From Paulinella micropora (Eukaryota > Cercozoa > Imbricatea > Euglyphida): a DNA stretch of 40,505 nt. The first letter of the stretch is position 1, and each line of letters starts with the position of its first letter. Below, piece by piece: positions 18,019 through 26,628 of the stretch. The stretch covers positions 1,253,591 to 1,294,095 of the forward strand of contig BJOX01000006.1 of NCBI GenBank assembly GCA_009731375.1, read 5' to 3'. The notes beneath the pieces were generated by a model. The model had not been told where the DNA came from and did no database searches. It saw only the letters and a program-made list of their open reading frames with translations. A program made the position numbers and the translations under genes.

Positions 18019-18650
18019 NNNNNNNNNNNNNNNNNNNNNNNNNNNNNNNNNNNNNNNNNNNNNNNNNNNNNNNNNNNNNNNNNNNNNNNNNNNNNNNNNN
18101 NNNNNNNNNNNNNNNNNNNNNNNNNNNNNNNNNNNNNNNNNNNNNNNNNNNNNNNNNNNNNNNNNNNNNNNNNNNNNNNNNNNNNNNNNNNNNNNNNNNN
18201 NNNNNNNNNNNNNNNNNNNNNNNNNNNNNNNNNNNNNNNNNNNNNNNNNNNNNNNNNNNNNNNNNNNNNNNNNNNNNNNNNNNNNNNNNNNNNNNNNNNN
18301 NNNNNNNNNNNNNNNNNNNNNNNNNNNNNNNNNNNNNNNNNNNNNNNNNNNNNNNNNNNNNNNNNNNNNNNNNNNNNNNNNNNNNNNNNNNNNNNNNNNN
18401 NNNNNNNNNNNNNNNNNNNNNNNNNNNNNNNNNNNNNNNNNNNNNNNNNNNNNNNNNNNNNNNNNNNNNNNNNNNNNNNNNNNNNNNNNNNNNNNNNNNN
18501 NNNNNNNNNNNNNNNNNNNNNNNNNNNNNNNNNNNNNNNNNNNNNNNNNNNNNNNNNNNNNNNNNNNNNNNNNNNNNNNNNNNNNNNNNNNNNNNNNNNN
18601 NNNNNNNNNNNNNNNNNNNNNNNNNNNNNNNNNNNNNNNNNNNNNNNNNN
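18019..18650. other. Assembly gap, 632 N
   Basis: Unknown sequence between a poly-G run and a GT repeat. It separates the gene at 17125 from the one at 18758. Confidence 0.95.
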
Positions 18651-18757
18651 TTTGTGTGTGTGTGTGGAAGGGGGGAGAGCACAAGAATCATCAAGTCCAA
18701 AAAAAATAATTTTCTTTTAAAGAAAAACACGGGAAGAAACAAAAACCAGACGGAGCC

Positions 18758-18889
18758 ATGTTGGGTAAAACATGGGACCTCTACAAGCGCAAGGAAATCA
18801 CTAGAGCCCTGACACAAGCCACGGTACGACAGATCGAGCTAAGTTCGCTGGCAGACTTGCCGCAGGCAGATGCGTTTTTGCTTGAAGGG
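18758..18889 (+). CDS. Unknown protein, first exon (44 residues)
   Basis: ATG in the context GAGCCATGT, encoding MLGKTWDLYKRKEITRAL and ending FLLEG. The open frame continues to 19054, but a better join is a 64-bp phase 0 intron from GTACAG at 18890 to TGTGCAG at 18953, which links LLEG to VLSKPLNQLG in the frame of the next ORF. A single-base frameshift in this interval would explain the two frames equally well. Confidence 0.55.
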
Positions 18890-18953
18890 GTACAGAGTCC
18901 GCTACTTCCCCAGCCCCTGATGCAGTCCCTGGATTTTATCCAGTCATGTGCAG

Positions 18954-19613
18954 GTGCTTTCCAAGCCCCTAAACCAGCTAGGCAATCTAAACTTGCAGCA
19001 GCGGCTGTCGCAGGTATCACTGTCGTACCCGCGCGCCAGGCTAGAGAAGCTTGAGACGGTCCCTCTGAACGAGGCCTTCCCGAGCATGCTAGGGGCAAAC
19101 AACTCGGTCCGGTTCGAACTGCGGTACTGTAACAGCCGCAAGCCTCGCCCGTCCGCCGCGGACCTACCTGGGCTGCGCAAGCTCCTCAGGGACGAACAGA
19201 GTAAAACGTGTAGGCAGGCCATGGCGGCGAACGCCGAGGAGGAGGCCCGGGCCCTGGCGCGGCTTCGTAGACAAGACCCGCGGGCGCTAGCACAGCTGCT
19301 GAAAAGCCTGGGGCTGCAGGAGCACGAGCTGCGAGGCGACGTGGCAGGGGTGTGCGAAGAGCAGGGCGAGGCGCTAGGCCACGGGAGCGTGGACATGTTT
19401 TCGGACCAGGAGATCGAGCTGCTGCTGGCGGAGCTAGGGGCGGAGCCCGTCAGGTTGAGCCATCTGCGGATGCTGTCGGATGAAGAAGATTGGGGGCAAG
19501 GGGGCGCGGACCCGCCGCTGTTTCCCGGGCTGGGCGACACGATCCTGGCCTACCTACTCCCCGGCGAACAACTGCAGCTGAGGGCCTGGGGCACCAGGGG
19601 TGTGCGGCCATGA
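18954..19613 (+). CDS. Unknown protein, main exon (about 219 residues)
   Basis: The frame starts VLSKPLNQLGNLNLQQRLSQ after the proposed acceptor and runs to a TGA at 19611-19613. Features include VRFELRYCNSRKPRP, a long charged helical stretch (EEEARALARLRRQDPRALAQ), an acidic SDQEIELLLAELG segment and LAYLLPGEQLQLRAWG near the end. No domain was recognised. VRFELRYCNS...LPGLRKLL resembles LLLQFRWTNR...LPRGLEQLL in the minus-strand gene at 20034, which suggests distant homology. The end may instead be spliced at 19599 (AGG|GTGTGC). Confidence 0.6.
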   Translation: MLSKPLNQLGNLNLQQRLSQVSLSYPRARLEKLETVPLNEAFPSMLGANNSVRFELRYCNSRKPRPSAADLPGLRKLLRDEQSKTCRQAMAANAEEEARALARLRRQDPRALAQLLKSLGLQEHELRGDVAGVCEEQGEALGHGSVDMFSDQEIELLLAELGAEPVRLSHLRMLSDEEDWGQGGADPPLFPGLGDTILAYLLPGEQLQLRAWGTRGVRP

Positions 19614-20017
19614 ACGGACTATTTAAAAAGGGGCTCATTACGCCCAGGTACCTGCCTCAGGTCAGCATCAAGCCGGGCGCAGACCTGCCGGCCGACTCGG
19701 CATGGCGCGCGTGGTCTGTTTGCCAAGCCGGCGTGTTCGACGTGGAGGATTCCGGAGAGCTAGTGGCGGCCAGGCCTTGGGACTGCACGGCCTGCCTCCA
19801 ATGTACGATTGAAAACCCCAACATCGAGATTACTACTCCGCGGCGCGGGGCCGATGCTTCTGCCTGGGTCCTTTTGATAGAGTCATACTGTGGCCAGAGT
19901 GCGCTAGAGCTGCTGCAAGAATGCTGGAGCTTTCTGGGCTCGGCGGCTTTACCTGGGCTTGCAGCTGCGCCGCGCCCAGGCTTGAGCCCTAGTGAGAGCC
20001 AGCCTGCTTGTAAGTAA
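19610..20017 (+). CDS. Unknown Cys-containing ORF, 135 residues, overlapping the upstream stop
   Basis: The frame MNGLFKKGLITPRYLPQVSI starts at an ATG whose last two bases plus the next A form the TGA stop of the preceding ORF (ATGA). It contains RPWDCTACLQCTIENPN and SAWVLLIESYCGQSALELLQ. It may be a separate gene or the final exon of the gene at 18758. An intron 19600-19682 (GTGTGC..GCGCAG) would fuse the frames at ..GTR|DLPAD, skipping this ATG. It ends PACK at TAA 20017, and the same bases form a perfect donor, GTAAGT, so it may continue further. Confidence 0.5.
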   Translation: MNGLFKKGLITPRYLPQVSIKPGADLPADSAWRAWSVCQAGVFDVEDSGELVAARPWDCTACLQCTIENPNIEITTPRRGADASAWVLLIESYCGQSALELLQECWSFLGSAALPGLAAAPRPGLSPSESQPACK

Positions 20018-20033
20018 AAACTATTTCTAGTAC

Positions 20034-20676
20034 TCATTCACTTCCGGCGGGGCCGGGGGCGCGGCCGGGGCCGGAGGCCGTCCCGAACGTGCGGATTTTC
20101 CTAGTAAAATTTTCCGGCGCCGGTTGGACGAAGCAAGCTGCGTAGCACTGTAGCTGGTGTGCCTGTTTGACCAGAGACCAGACCTCGCGCGGCGGGGCCT
20201 GTGCCGACGGCTCAGCGCGCCGAGGCTCCGCCGCTTGGCCTTGGGTGACTCGGGTCTCGCGAGCGGCGCCGCCAAGCAGAACTACTTGGTAGGGGCTGGC
20301 CGCTTTCCCGGGCAGCGAAAACTTTTGCAGGTGCACTGAGCTTCGCGGGCCGACGGGCAGGTTCGTCAGGTGGGCCGTGTGTGGCTCCCATACGTGACCT
20401 AGCGCCGCGTAGCAAGCTAGCTGCCCCGCCCGCTCCAGCAGTTGTTCCAGGCCACGGGGAAGCTGCGCGTCTCGGGGGTGGGTAACGCAGCTGCAGCCCC
20501 GGTTGGTCCACCGGAATTGCAGCAACAGCGCTTGGCCCGGCCTGCAGTTGGACGCAAGCTGCGCGCAAGCCGCCCCAACTAGGCGCGCCAGGGATTCTTG
20601 AACTCTGACCAGGCGGGCTTCGCGCAGCTCGTGCCAAGGTGCACACCCCGGCGGCGACAGGCACGCCCCACAGTAA
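20034..20676 (-). CDS. Unknown protein, 3'-terminal exon (about 214 residues)
   Basis: A minus-strand frame from the acceptor TTTACTGTTAG at 20677 to TGA at 20034, convergent with the plus ORF that ends 16 bases away. It starts YCGACLSPPG and contains two related elements, LEQLLERAGQLACYAA and VWSLVKQAHQLQCYAA, about 100 residues apart: an internal repeat with conserved Gln-Leu-x-Cys-Tyr-Ala-Ala. It ends in a Pro/Gly-rich tail. No ATG lies in the frame before the poly-A/GAAA tract, so the 5' exons are elsewhere. The wording overlaps that of the plus-strand neighbours, so this may be an inverted paralogue. Function unknown. Confidence 0.65.
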
Positions 20677-20712
20677 CTAACAGTAAATTCTCTCTTTCTT
20701 TCTTTCTTTCTT

Positions 20713-20761
<49 letters not shown>

Positions 20762-20801
20762 NNNNNNNNNNTTTTTGCCCTTCCTTTTTTCTTTCTTTTT
20801 T

Positions 20802-20834
<33 letters not shown>

Positions 20835-21239
20835 TCTCTCTCTCTCTTTCTCTCTCTCTCTCCTTCTCTCTTTCTTCCTCTCTCTCTCTATATATATATG
20901 TATATACATATATATATACATATATATATACATATATATATATATGTATGTATGTATGTATGTATCTATCTATGTATGTATGTATGTATGTATGTATGCA
21001 TGTATGCATGTTTGTATGTTTTGTATGTATTGTATGTATTGTATGTATTGTATGTATTGTATGTATTGTATGTATTGTATGTATTGTATGTATTGTATGT
21101 ATTGTATGTATTGTATGTATTGTATGTATTGTATGTATTGTATGTATTGTATGTATGTATGTATGCATGTATGCATGTATGTATGTATGTATGTATAGCG
21201 GAAACGTATCCATCGTGCAACAACCCGAAAACAGAATGC

Positions 21240-21289
<50 letters not shown>

Positions 21290-21464
21290 ACACACACACT
21301 CTTTCACTCACTCTTTCACTCTTTCACTCACTCTTTCACTCACTCACTCACTCACTCACCCACTCACTCACTCACTCACTCACTCATTAACATTTACACT
21401 CACTCACTTACTCACTTACTCACTTACTCACTTATGTACTCGCTAACACACATACACTTACACA

Positions 21465-21528
<64 letters not shown>

Positions 21529-21595
21529 CTCTCTCTCTCTCACACACTCATATATATATATATATATATACATAATATATACGTTCTTCTCCCAG
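20677..21595. repeat. T/TTTC/CT microsatellites and a 9-bp minisatellite
   Basis: A poly-T run with a 10-base gap (20762), TTTC and CT repeats, a TATG tract, then a 9-bp unit (TGTATGTAT)n from about 21015 to 21155, followed by CT, CACT and TA repeats. A 40-bp non-repetitive island near 21197-21240 has no convincing frame. Confidence 0.9.
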
Positions 21596-21663
21596 GCAAT
21601 TTTTGCATGAACTGCGGCGCTAAGCAAAATGCCCCTGCCAAGGCGCCCAGCGGAATCGCTACG
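21596..21663 (+). CDS. Zinc-ribbon-like exon
   Basis: A 68-nt exon between a strong acceptor (TTCTTCTCCCAG) and a consensus donor (ACG|GTAAGT), incoming phase 1, outgoing phase 0. It encodes NFCMNCGAKQNAPAKAPSGI. FCxxCGxK is the usual half of a small zinc ribbon, but the second CxxC pair is not visible here. Upstream exons were not identified. Confidence 0.5.
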
Positions 21664-21792
21664 GTAAGTTTTCTATACACCCGCTCATGGTTTGTTCTTG
21701 TCCCTCTGGTTAATACGCCAGGTTCTGCATGTCTGCATGTCTGCATTTCATCCTGTTTGCTTGTCTTGCTGTCGATCTATTCGTCATTATGT

Positions 21793-21823
<31 letters not shown>

Positions 21824-21838
21824 ATGGTCTTTGTGTAG

Positions 21839-21862
21839 GGGGTACGAGGCAACTGGCATTAA
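21839..21862 (+). CDS. Possible terminal exon after the zinc-ribbon exon
   Basis: After a 175-bp intron with TGTC repeats and the acceptor TTTGTGTAG, phase 0 gives GVRGNWH and TAA. It completes a C-terminus of a few residues after the zinc-ribbon exon. Support is limited to splice signals and phase. Confidence 0.35.
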   Translation, partial: GVRGNWH

Positions 21863-21879
21863 GCGCTGACAGCTCTCTC

Positions 21880-22092
21880 TCTCTCTCTCTCTCTCTCCTT
21901 GTCCTTTCTCTCTTTCTTTTATATTTCTCACTGAAGAAGCGACAAGCAAGCACAGCGGTTATCAACACATCGTTTGAAAGAGTTTTTCCGGGAAGGAGCA
22001 TAGTTACAACACAATTGTTCGAACATGCGGCGCGCCAAATTTGACGATTTTTGCAAGATAGATGCGGCTTGCAAAAACTGCAGAGTTTTGCG

Positions 22093-22148
<56 letters not shown>

Positions 22149-22322
22149 CGAGAGAGAGAGAGCCGGCTCGGATCACTATCAAAACACTGATAGATAGATG
22201 AGAGAGGAGAGAGGAGAGAGGAGAGAGATATGGTTAGATAACGTTCAATGTGTGGCTTAGCCATCAAAACACTGATAGATAGATGAGAGAGGAGAGAGGA
22301 GAGAGATATGGTTAGATAACGT
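21880..22322. repeat. CT and GA microsatellites and a 58-65 bp direct repeat
   Basis: A CT tract near 21880 and a GA tract at 22097-22162 flank unique sequence. The block CAAAACACTGATAGATAGAT to GGTTAGATAACGT occurs at 22180-22244 and 22265-22322, the second copy one GAGAGAG shorter. Confidence 0.8.
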
Positions 22323-22414
22323 AAGCCGCTAGCCCTTTGATGATTGATAGAGCGCGTAGATATTGTATTTATCAAAGTTGTTTCCTTTTTATGGTAGTGC
22401 TTCAATCTAGATAG

Positions 22415-23619
22415 CAGAGCTTTAGCGATTTTTTTTTCAGCCAGATTAGAAAAAAATATTACCGGATACCTGCTCCGAAGGCGCCCGCCGCTCCCGCAGG
22501 GGGGCCCCGCGGCCTAGAGCGGCCGCCGGAGGCGATTTTTTTTTTGTTGATTTTACTACAGAATATAAAAGAATTTCAATTTTAACTTTGACTTTTCTTT
22601 TTTTTTGTTGTTGTAATAATATTATATTTTTTAAATCATATTTTTGAGAAAGTTAGAATTTTAATATATATTGATTTTGTTACTGACTAGCTATATACTG
22701 AGCTGAACTTATGGTTACTAAAGCTTCTTAGTTTCTTAATTTTCTTTTGCTTTCCTGGTACTACTTCGAATTCGTATTGGGCCTCGATTGCTTCTCTTTT
22801 TTTTTTGCTTAATTTCCTAACTCTAGGTCCCAGAAAAGAATTATACGCTTCTGCAGTTGTGTCGTCATCTGATTCTGCCTCAACAACTGCCCACCCCTTT
22901 CCCCACACGCCACCTCTCGATACACCACTCTTTATTTCTCCCATCTGAATTGCTTTCTTAAGTTTTTTTCCCTTACTTTTTCTTGTAGTGAGCACTTTCT
23001 CTCTCTCTTCCTCTCCTGCCGCGACTGCTGATTCATACATCGCTCCTAATACATCGGGCTCATACTGTTCTAACTTGTAAAACGCTACCTTTAAACTATC
23101 TGTTTTTCTAGACTTTCTCTGCTTTGTGAGTTTGACTGGTTGTTTTTCTGTCTTGTTGTTGTAGTGTATGGATCTGTACCTTCTGTTTTTTGCCCTATCA
23201 AAGGCGACTATAGCATCTGATATCACCACCCCTGCTTCTTGCGATGCAAAAGGTGGTGAGTTCAGTTTCATAATCATTAGATCATCACGGCTTTCATCAG
23301 TCATCGAAACCGAAGGGGCGTTCCTGAAACATTATTGTCAAGGATTTCAACTTGTGTTTCTTTGCAATCTGACAATTTTCTCCACCTTGTTATATTAGTG
23401 AGAGCTTTGTTTGTTTGCACACTGAAGAGCTGGCCTTGTTTTTTTCCGCTCATAGAAATCTGTATTTTGACATGATAGTATCTATGTTCCACTTTAGCTT
23501 GTCCGGATACCTTACTACTGCCCAAAAAACTAAGAAGAAAGTTTCTTCAAAACTAGCCGGATACAACGTGATTTTCAGCCGGATAATATCCGGGTATCCG
23601 GCACATCGCTAAACCCCTG
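22415..23619. mobile_element. TIR element with CCGGATA subterminal repeats
   Basis: The left end CAGAGCTTTAGCGAT and the right end, read inverted, CAGGGGTTTAGCGAT form imperfect 15-bp terminal inverted repeats starting with CAG, as in hAT-like DNA transposons. Both ends carry several CCGGATA words, typical of transposase-binding subterminal repeats. GATAG occurs immediately outside both ends and may be a 5-bp target duplication, although hAT elements normally make 8 bp. There is a GC-rich block at 22480-22536 and one ORF (22687-23304). No transposase is recognised, so the element is probably non-autonomous or of an unfamiliar type. Confidence 0.55.
22687..23304 (-). CDS. Lys-rich unknown protein, 205 residues, cargo of the TIR element
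   Basis: A complete ATG-to-stop frame without introns, starting MTDESRDDLMIMKLNSPPFA. It is strongly basic with several Lys/Arg clusters (KTEKQPVKLTKQRKSRK, KSKGKKLKK, RVRKLSKKKRE, KQKKIKKLR), one Gly-rich SRGGVWGKGWAV segment and an acidic AESDDD patch. Nucleic-acid binding or nucleolar location would fit such composition, but no domain is recognised. It lies wholly inside the TIR element, on the minus strand, and is more AT-rich than the other genes here. A Gag-like or DNA-binding accessory protein of the element is possible. Confidence 0.6.
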   Translation of the reverse strand: MTDESRDDLMIMKLNSPPFASQEAGVVISDAIVAFDRAKNRRYRSIHYNNKTEKQPVKLTKQRKSRKTDSLKVAFYKLEQYEPDVLGAMYESAVAAGEEEREKVLTTRKSKGKKLKKAIQMGEIKSGVSRGGVWGKGWAVVEAESDDDTTAEAYNSFLGPRVRKLSKKKREAIEAQYEFEVVPGKQKKIKKLRSFSNHKFSSVYS

Positions 23620-23626
23620 GATAGTA

Positions 23627-23909
23627 TTGCTATCGACATTCAAGACAAAAAAAATAATGAGTTTTTCGGTTTTCGTTGGAATTTCAGTTTTCGTTGAAAT
23701 TTCAGTTTTTGTTGAAAATTTGAATTTTTGAAATTAACTGCTGTATTCTTCCGCAAAATAACTTATTTTAGCGAAATGTTACCGTTAAATTTGAATTTTT
23801 GACACAAAAACGAAAAAGTGACTCAAAATCGAAAATGTGACACAAAATCAGAAAAATGACACAAAATCGAAAAACTCACAAATTTTTTTGTCTTTAATGT
23901 CGATAGCAA
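23627..23909. mobile_element. MITE copy 2 (TA-flanked, about 283 bp)
   Basis: Terminal inverted repeats TTGCTATCGACATT and AATGTCGATAGCAA with TA on each side. The interior matches the reverse complement of the MITE at 6939, so the two copies lie in opposite orientation. It begins eight bases after the end of the TIR element at 23619. It is non-coding. Confidence 0.8.
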
Positions 23910-23911
23910 TA

Positions 23912-23939
23912 CTCTCTCTTTCTTTCTCTCTCTCTCTCT

Positions 23940-24027
<88 letters not shown>

Positions 24028-24080
24028 NNNNNNNNNNCCCCCCCCCCCCCCCCCACCACCACCACCACCACTCTTCCCCG
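23912..24080. repeat. CT tract, poly-C with gap, CCA repeats
   Basis: TCTC repeats lead into a long poly-C run interrupted by a 10-base gap (24028) and end in CCA repeats. Confidence 0.95.
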
Positions 24081-24748
24081 CTCTCTAAGTTACCACCATC
24101 AAGTTCACTTGACTCGATGATTTTTACAAGTGGCAAGTATTCAATGTTTATAATAGTATAAATACACACGGCAAGTTTCTATTAAAAAAGTGATTGCGTA
24201 AAAAAATATATTAAAATCTTAACCGATCCCCGGTCGCATACTGGCGCCAATTTAGGGTGGCGGGTGACAAATGACGATAGGGGGACGGTTGGGTGAGTGT
24301 AGTAATATCATGATGATGATGTAGTAATATCATCAGTGTGATAAATTTAAAAGTTACTAAGCAATTAGTTGAATAGGGCCCGCCCTCATGCCCTTCCATC
24401 ATCTGTGAGCTTCCTGTAGGGTGACGCCTCACAGGCCGCTGCTTCACTGCAACTGAACCGGTGTGGTCAACTTAAGTTTGCTGGCCACAAATTGATCAAT
24501 CATAGTACAATATTTTAATAATATTGTAAATTGGTGCCTTTCATAATACAGTACAGTATCCGGCAAGATTTGAATTAATATCACAGGTTACTAGTAATAT
24601 TAATAATTCGTTATTATTAATAATACTACTAACCTCAATTAAAAACAGTGCGATCAAAAAAATCTAGTAAGTTATTAGTCAATAAATGTTTCCTTTTTAT
24701 TTTTGCAACAGTTTAATAATACGTAAACATTAAGCATTCCAAGTGACT

Positions 24749-24803
<55 letters not shown>

Positions 24804-24956
24804 NNNNNNNNNNTCAATTCACCTTACATTCATTATATATAAGCTGAATCATAAATGTTCACCCTCATTTTTTCCTTAAGCTTACGTTGAAGTCACCTTT
24901 TTACGTGCTCTCTCTCTCTCTCTCTCTGTGTCTGTCTGTCTGCGTCTGTCTCTGCG

Positions 24957-25017
<61 letters not shown>

Positions 25018-25310
25018 GAACTCGCCTTTTTACATGCTCAGGCAAGTTCTTTTTCAGCTGTACGAAAAAACAAGCGTTCTTCAATTAAGAACAAGTTTTA
25101 GATAAGACGGTGCTTGCGTCAAGTATATTTATAAATATATTACCTGGTATATGTTTCAAACGAATTTTTAAAAATATCAGTGACAACAAATATTTTGATA
25201 TTATTTTTAATCCGAACATGCTAACATCGGCTGAGTGCTTACAAATGAAGCATACCTACACACACATACACGCACACTATCATACATACATACATACATA
25301 CATACATGTT

Positions 25311-25357
<47 letters not shown>

Positions 25358-25358
25358 G

Positions 25359-25401
<43 letters not shown>

Positions 25402-25500
25402 GAGATGTCGCAAAGGAATGTAGTCCTTGCAAAGGAACGCAGTTTCACATCAAACAATAATTTGTGTACTGTGCATGTGTCCGGGATGGGAATCACGGGT
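24081..25500. other. AT-rich region with microsatellites, no gene seen
   Basis: Mostly AT-rich single-copy sequence, with a poly-T run and gap near 24751-24813, CT/TGTC repeats at 24907-25013 and TACA/GATA repeats at 25255-25400. A 78-codon minus frame at 24211-24447 has no recognisable features and I do not call it. Confidence 0.6.
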
Positions 25501-25816
25501 AGACTGTGTTCTGGAAAAAGAAGAGGAGGAAGGACGTTGAAGAAAAAGGCAATCTAGGAATGGAGAGTGGGAGGATAAGGAAGAAGAGAAAGAAAAGGAA
25601 GCCGTTAGTCCAAGTGTTTTGAGCACCGTAAGCTTGCGCAAGCTACAATGATGACATTGTGTAAAGGCCTAAACCCCCGAAGGGACCTAGCCCGGGCTAT
25701 GCAACACTGGACGGCTATGACGGAATGCAGGATGAGAGATAAGGGGAGGATGAGAGGGAGGGCGGATTGGAGTTCTTCTTCAATGTCTTTCCATACGCTT
25801 GGTGTTGATGGCAAAA
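25501..25816. other. Single-copy segment, no gene called
   Basis: Purine-rich, then mixed sequence. It is the 3' flank of the minus-strand terminal exon at 25817. A plus frame at 25648-25914 overlaps that exon and is taken as a shadow. Confidence 0.5.
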
Positions 25817-25979
25817 TCAGGTGCTTTCTTCTTTCGATTGGTTCTTTCGGGGCACTTCTTGGACGAAATGAGAGTATGTCTCGGCGTCAACACTGTGGGT
25901 GGAATCCGGGTTGACAATGCCGGGTTGTGACTTATAGTCCGGATGGACGTGCACTTTTGGACTCTTCTTTTCGAGGAGG
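25817..25979 (-). CDS. Terminal exon of an unknown gene (53 residues)
   Basis: After the acceptor TCTATCTGAG at 25980 the minus frame reads LLEKKSPKVHVHPDYKSQPG and continues to EVPRKNQSKEEST and a stop at 25817. The composition is polar and charged, unlike the GATA repeat next to it. The 5' exons would lie to the right within the GATA-rich stretch, possibly including the duplicated segments at 26250 and 26371. No family is recognised. Confidence 0.5.
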
Positions 25980-25983
25980 CTCA

Positions 25984-26201
25984 GATAGATAGATAGATAG
26001 ATAGATAGAAAAATAGAAAAATAGAAAGATAGATTGATAGATTGATACATTGATGGATAGATAGATAGATAGGTAGGTAGGTAGGTTAGTAGGTAGGTAT
26101 ACGTAGATACATAAATAGATAAATAGATAGAAACCTAACTAAAAATTATGAAAATAGAAAGAAACAGAAAGAAAAATAGAAAGAAAAATAGAAAGAAAAA
26201 T

Positions 26202-26250
<49 letters not shown>

Positions 26251-26340
26251 TGTTTGGTCTATCAGCGCTGCATATCCGAGGACATAGGCATCCATTCGAT
26301 AGATAGAAGATAGATAGATAGATGGATAGATAGATAGATG

Positions 26341-26372
<32 letters not shown>

Positions 26373-26502
26373 TGTTTGGTCTATCAGCTCTGCATATCCG
26401 AAGACATAGGCATCCATTCCACCCCGCCTCCAGATGGAGGCTGGGTAGCGGGCTGGGAGGTAGCACTAAGCTTATGATTTATGCAGTCTGAAGGTTCTAC
26501 AC

Positions 26503-26567
<65 letters not shown>

Positions 26568-26620
26568 AATCAATTTATACATACATACATACATACATAC
26601 ATACATACATACATACATGC
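25984..26620. repeat. GATA microsatellite with a duplicated 50-bp island
   Basis: GATA/AAATAGAA/CATA repeats. A 50-bp island (TATGTTTGGTCTATCAGC..GCATCCATTC) occurs at about 26250-26299 and 26371-26420. On minus both copies are open as MDAYV(L/F)GYA(A/E)LIDQTY, and the differences are mostly amino-acid changing, so it may be a duplicated exon. A unique segment at 26420-26500 has no clear frame. Confidence 0.7.
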
Positions 26621-26628
26621 AAAGCGCC

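Noticed and set aside
20009-20030. 21-bp intron GTAAGTAAAAACTATTTCTAG
   Set aside because: Good end signals but too short for a normal spliceosomal intron, and it would read into the 3' end of the convergent gene.
24211-24447. 78-codon minus-strand frame
   Set aside because: No homology, splice signals or composition bias that sets it apart from chance.
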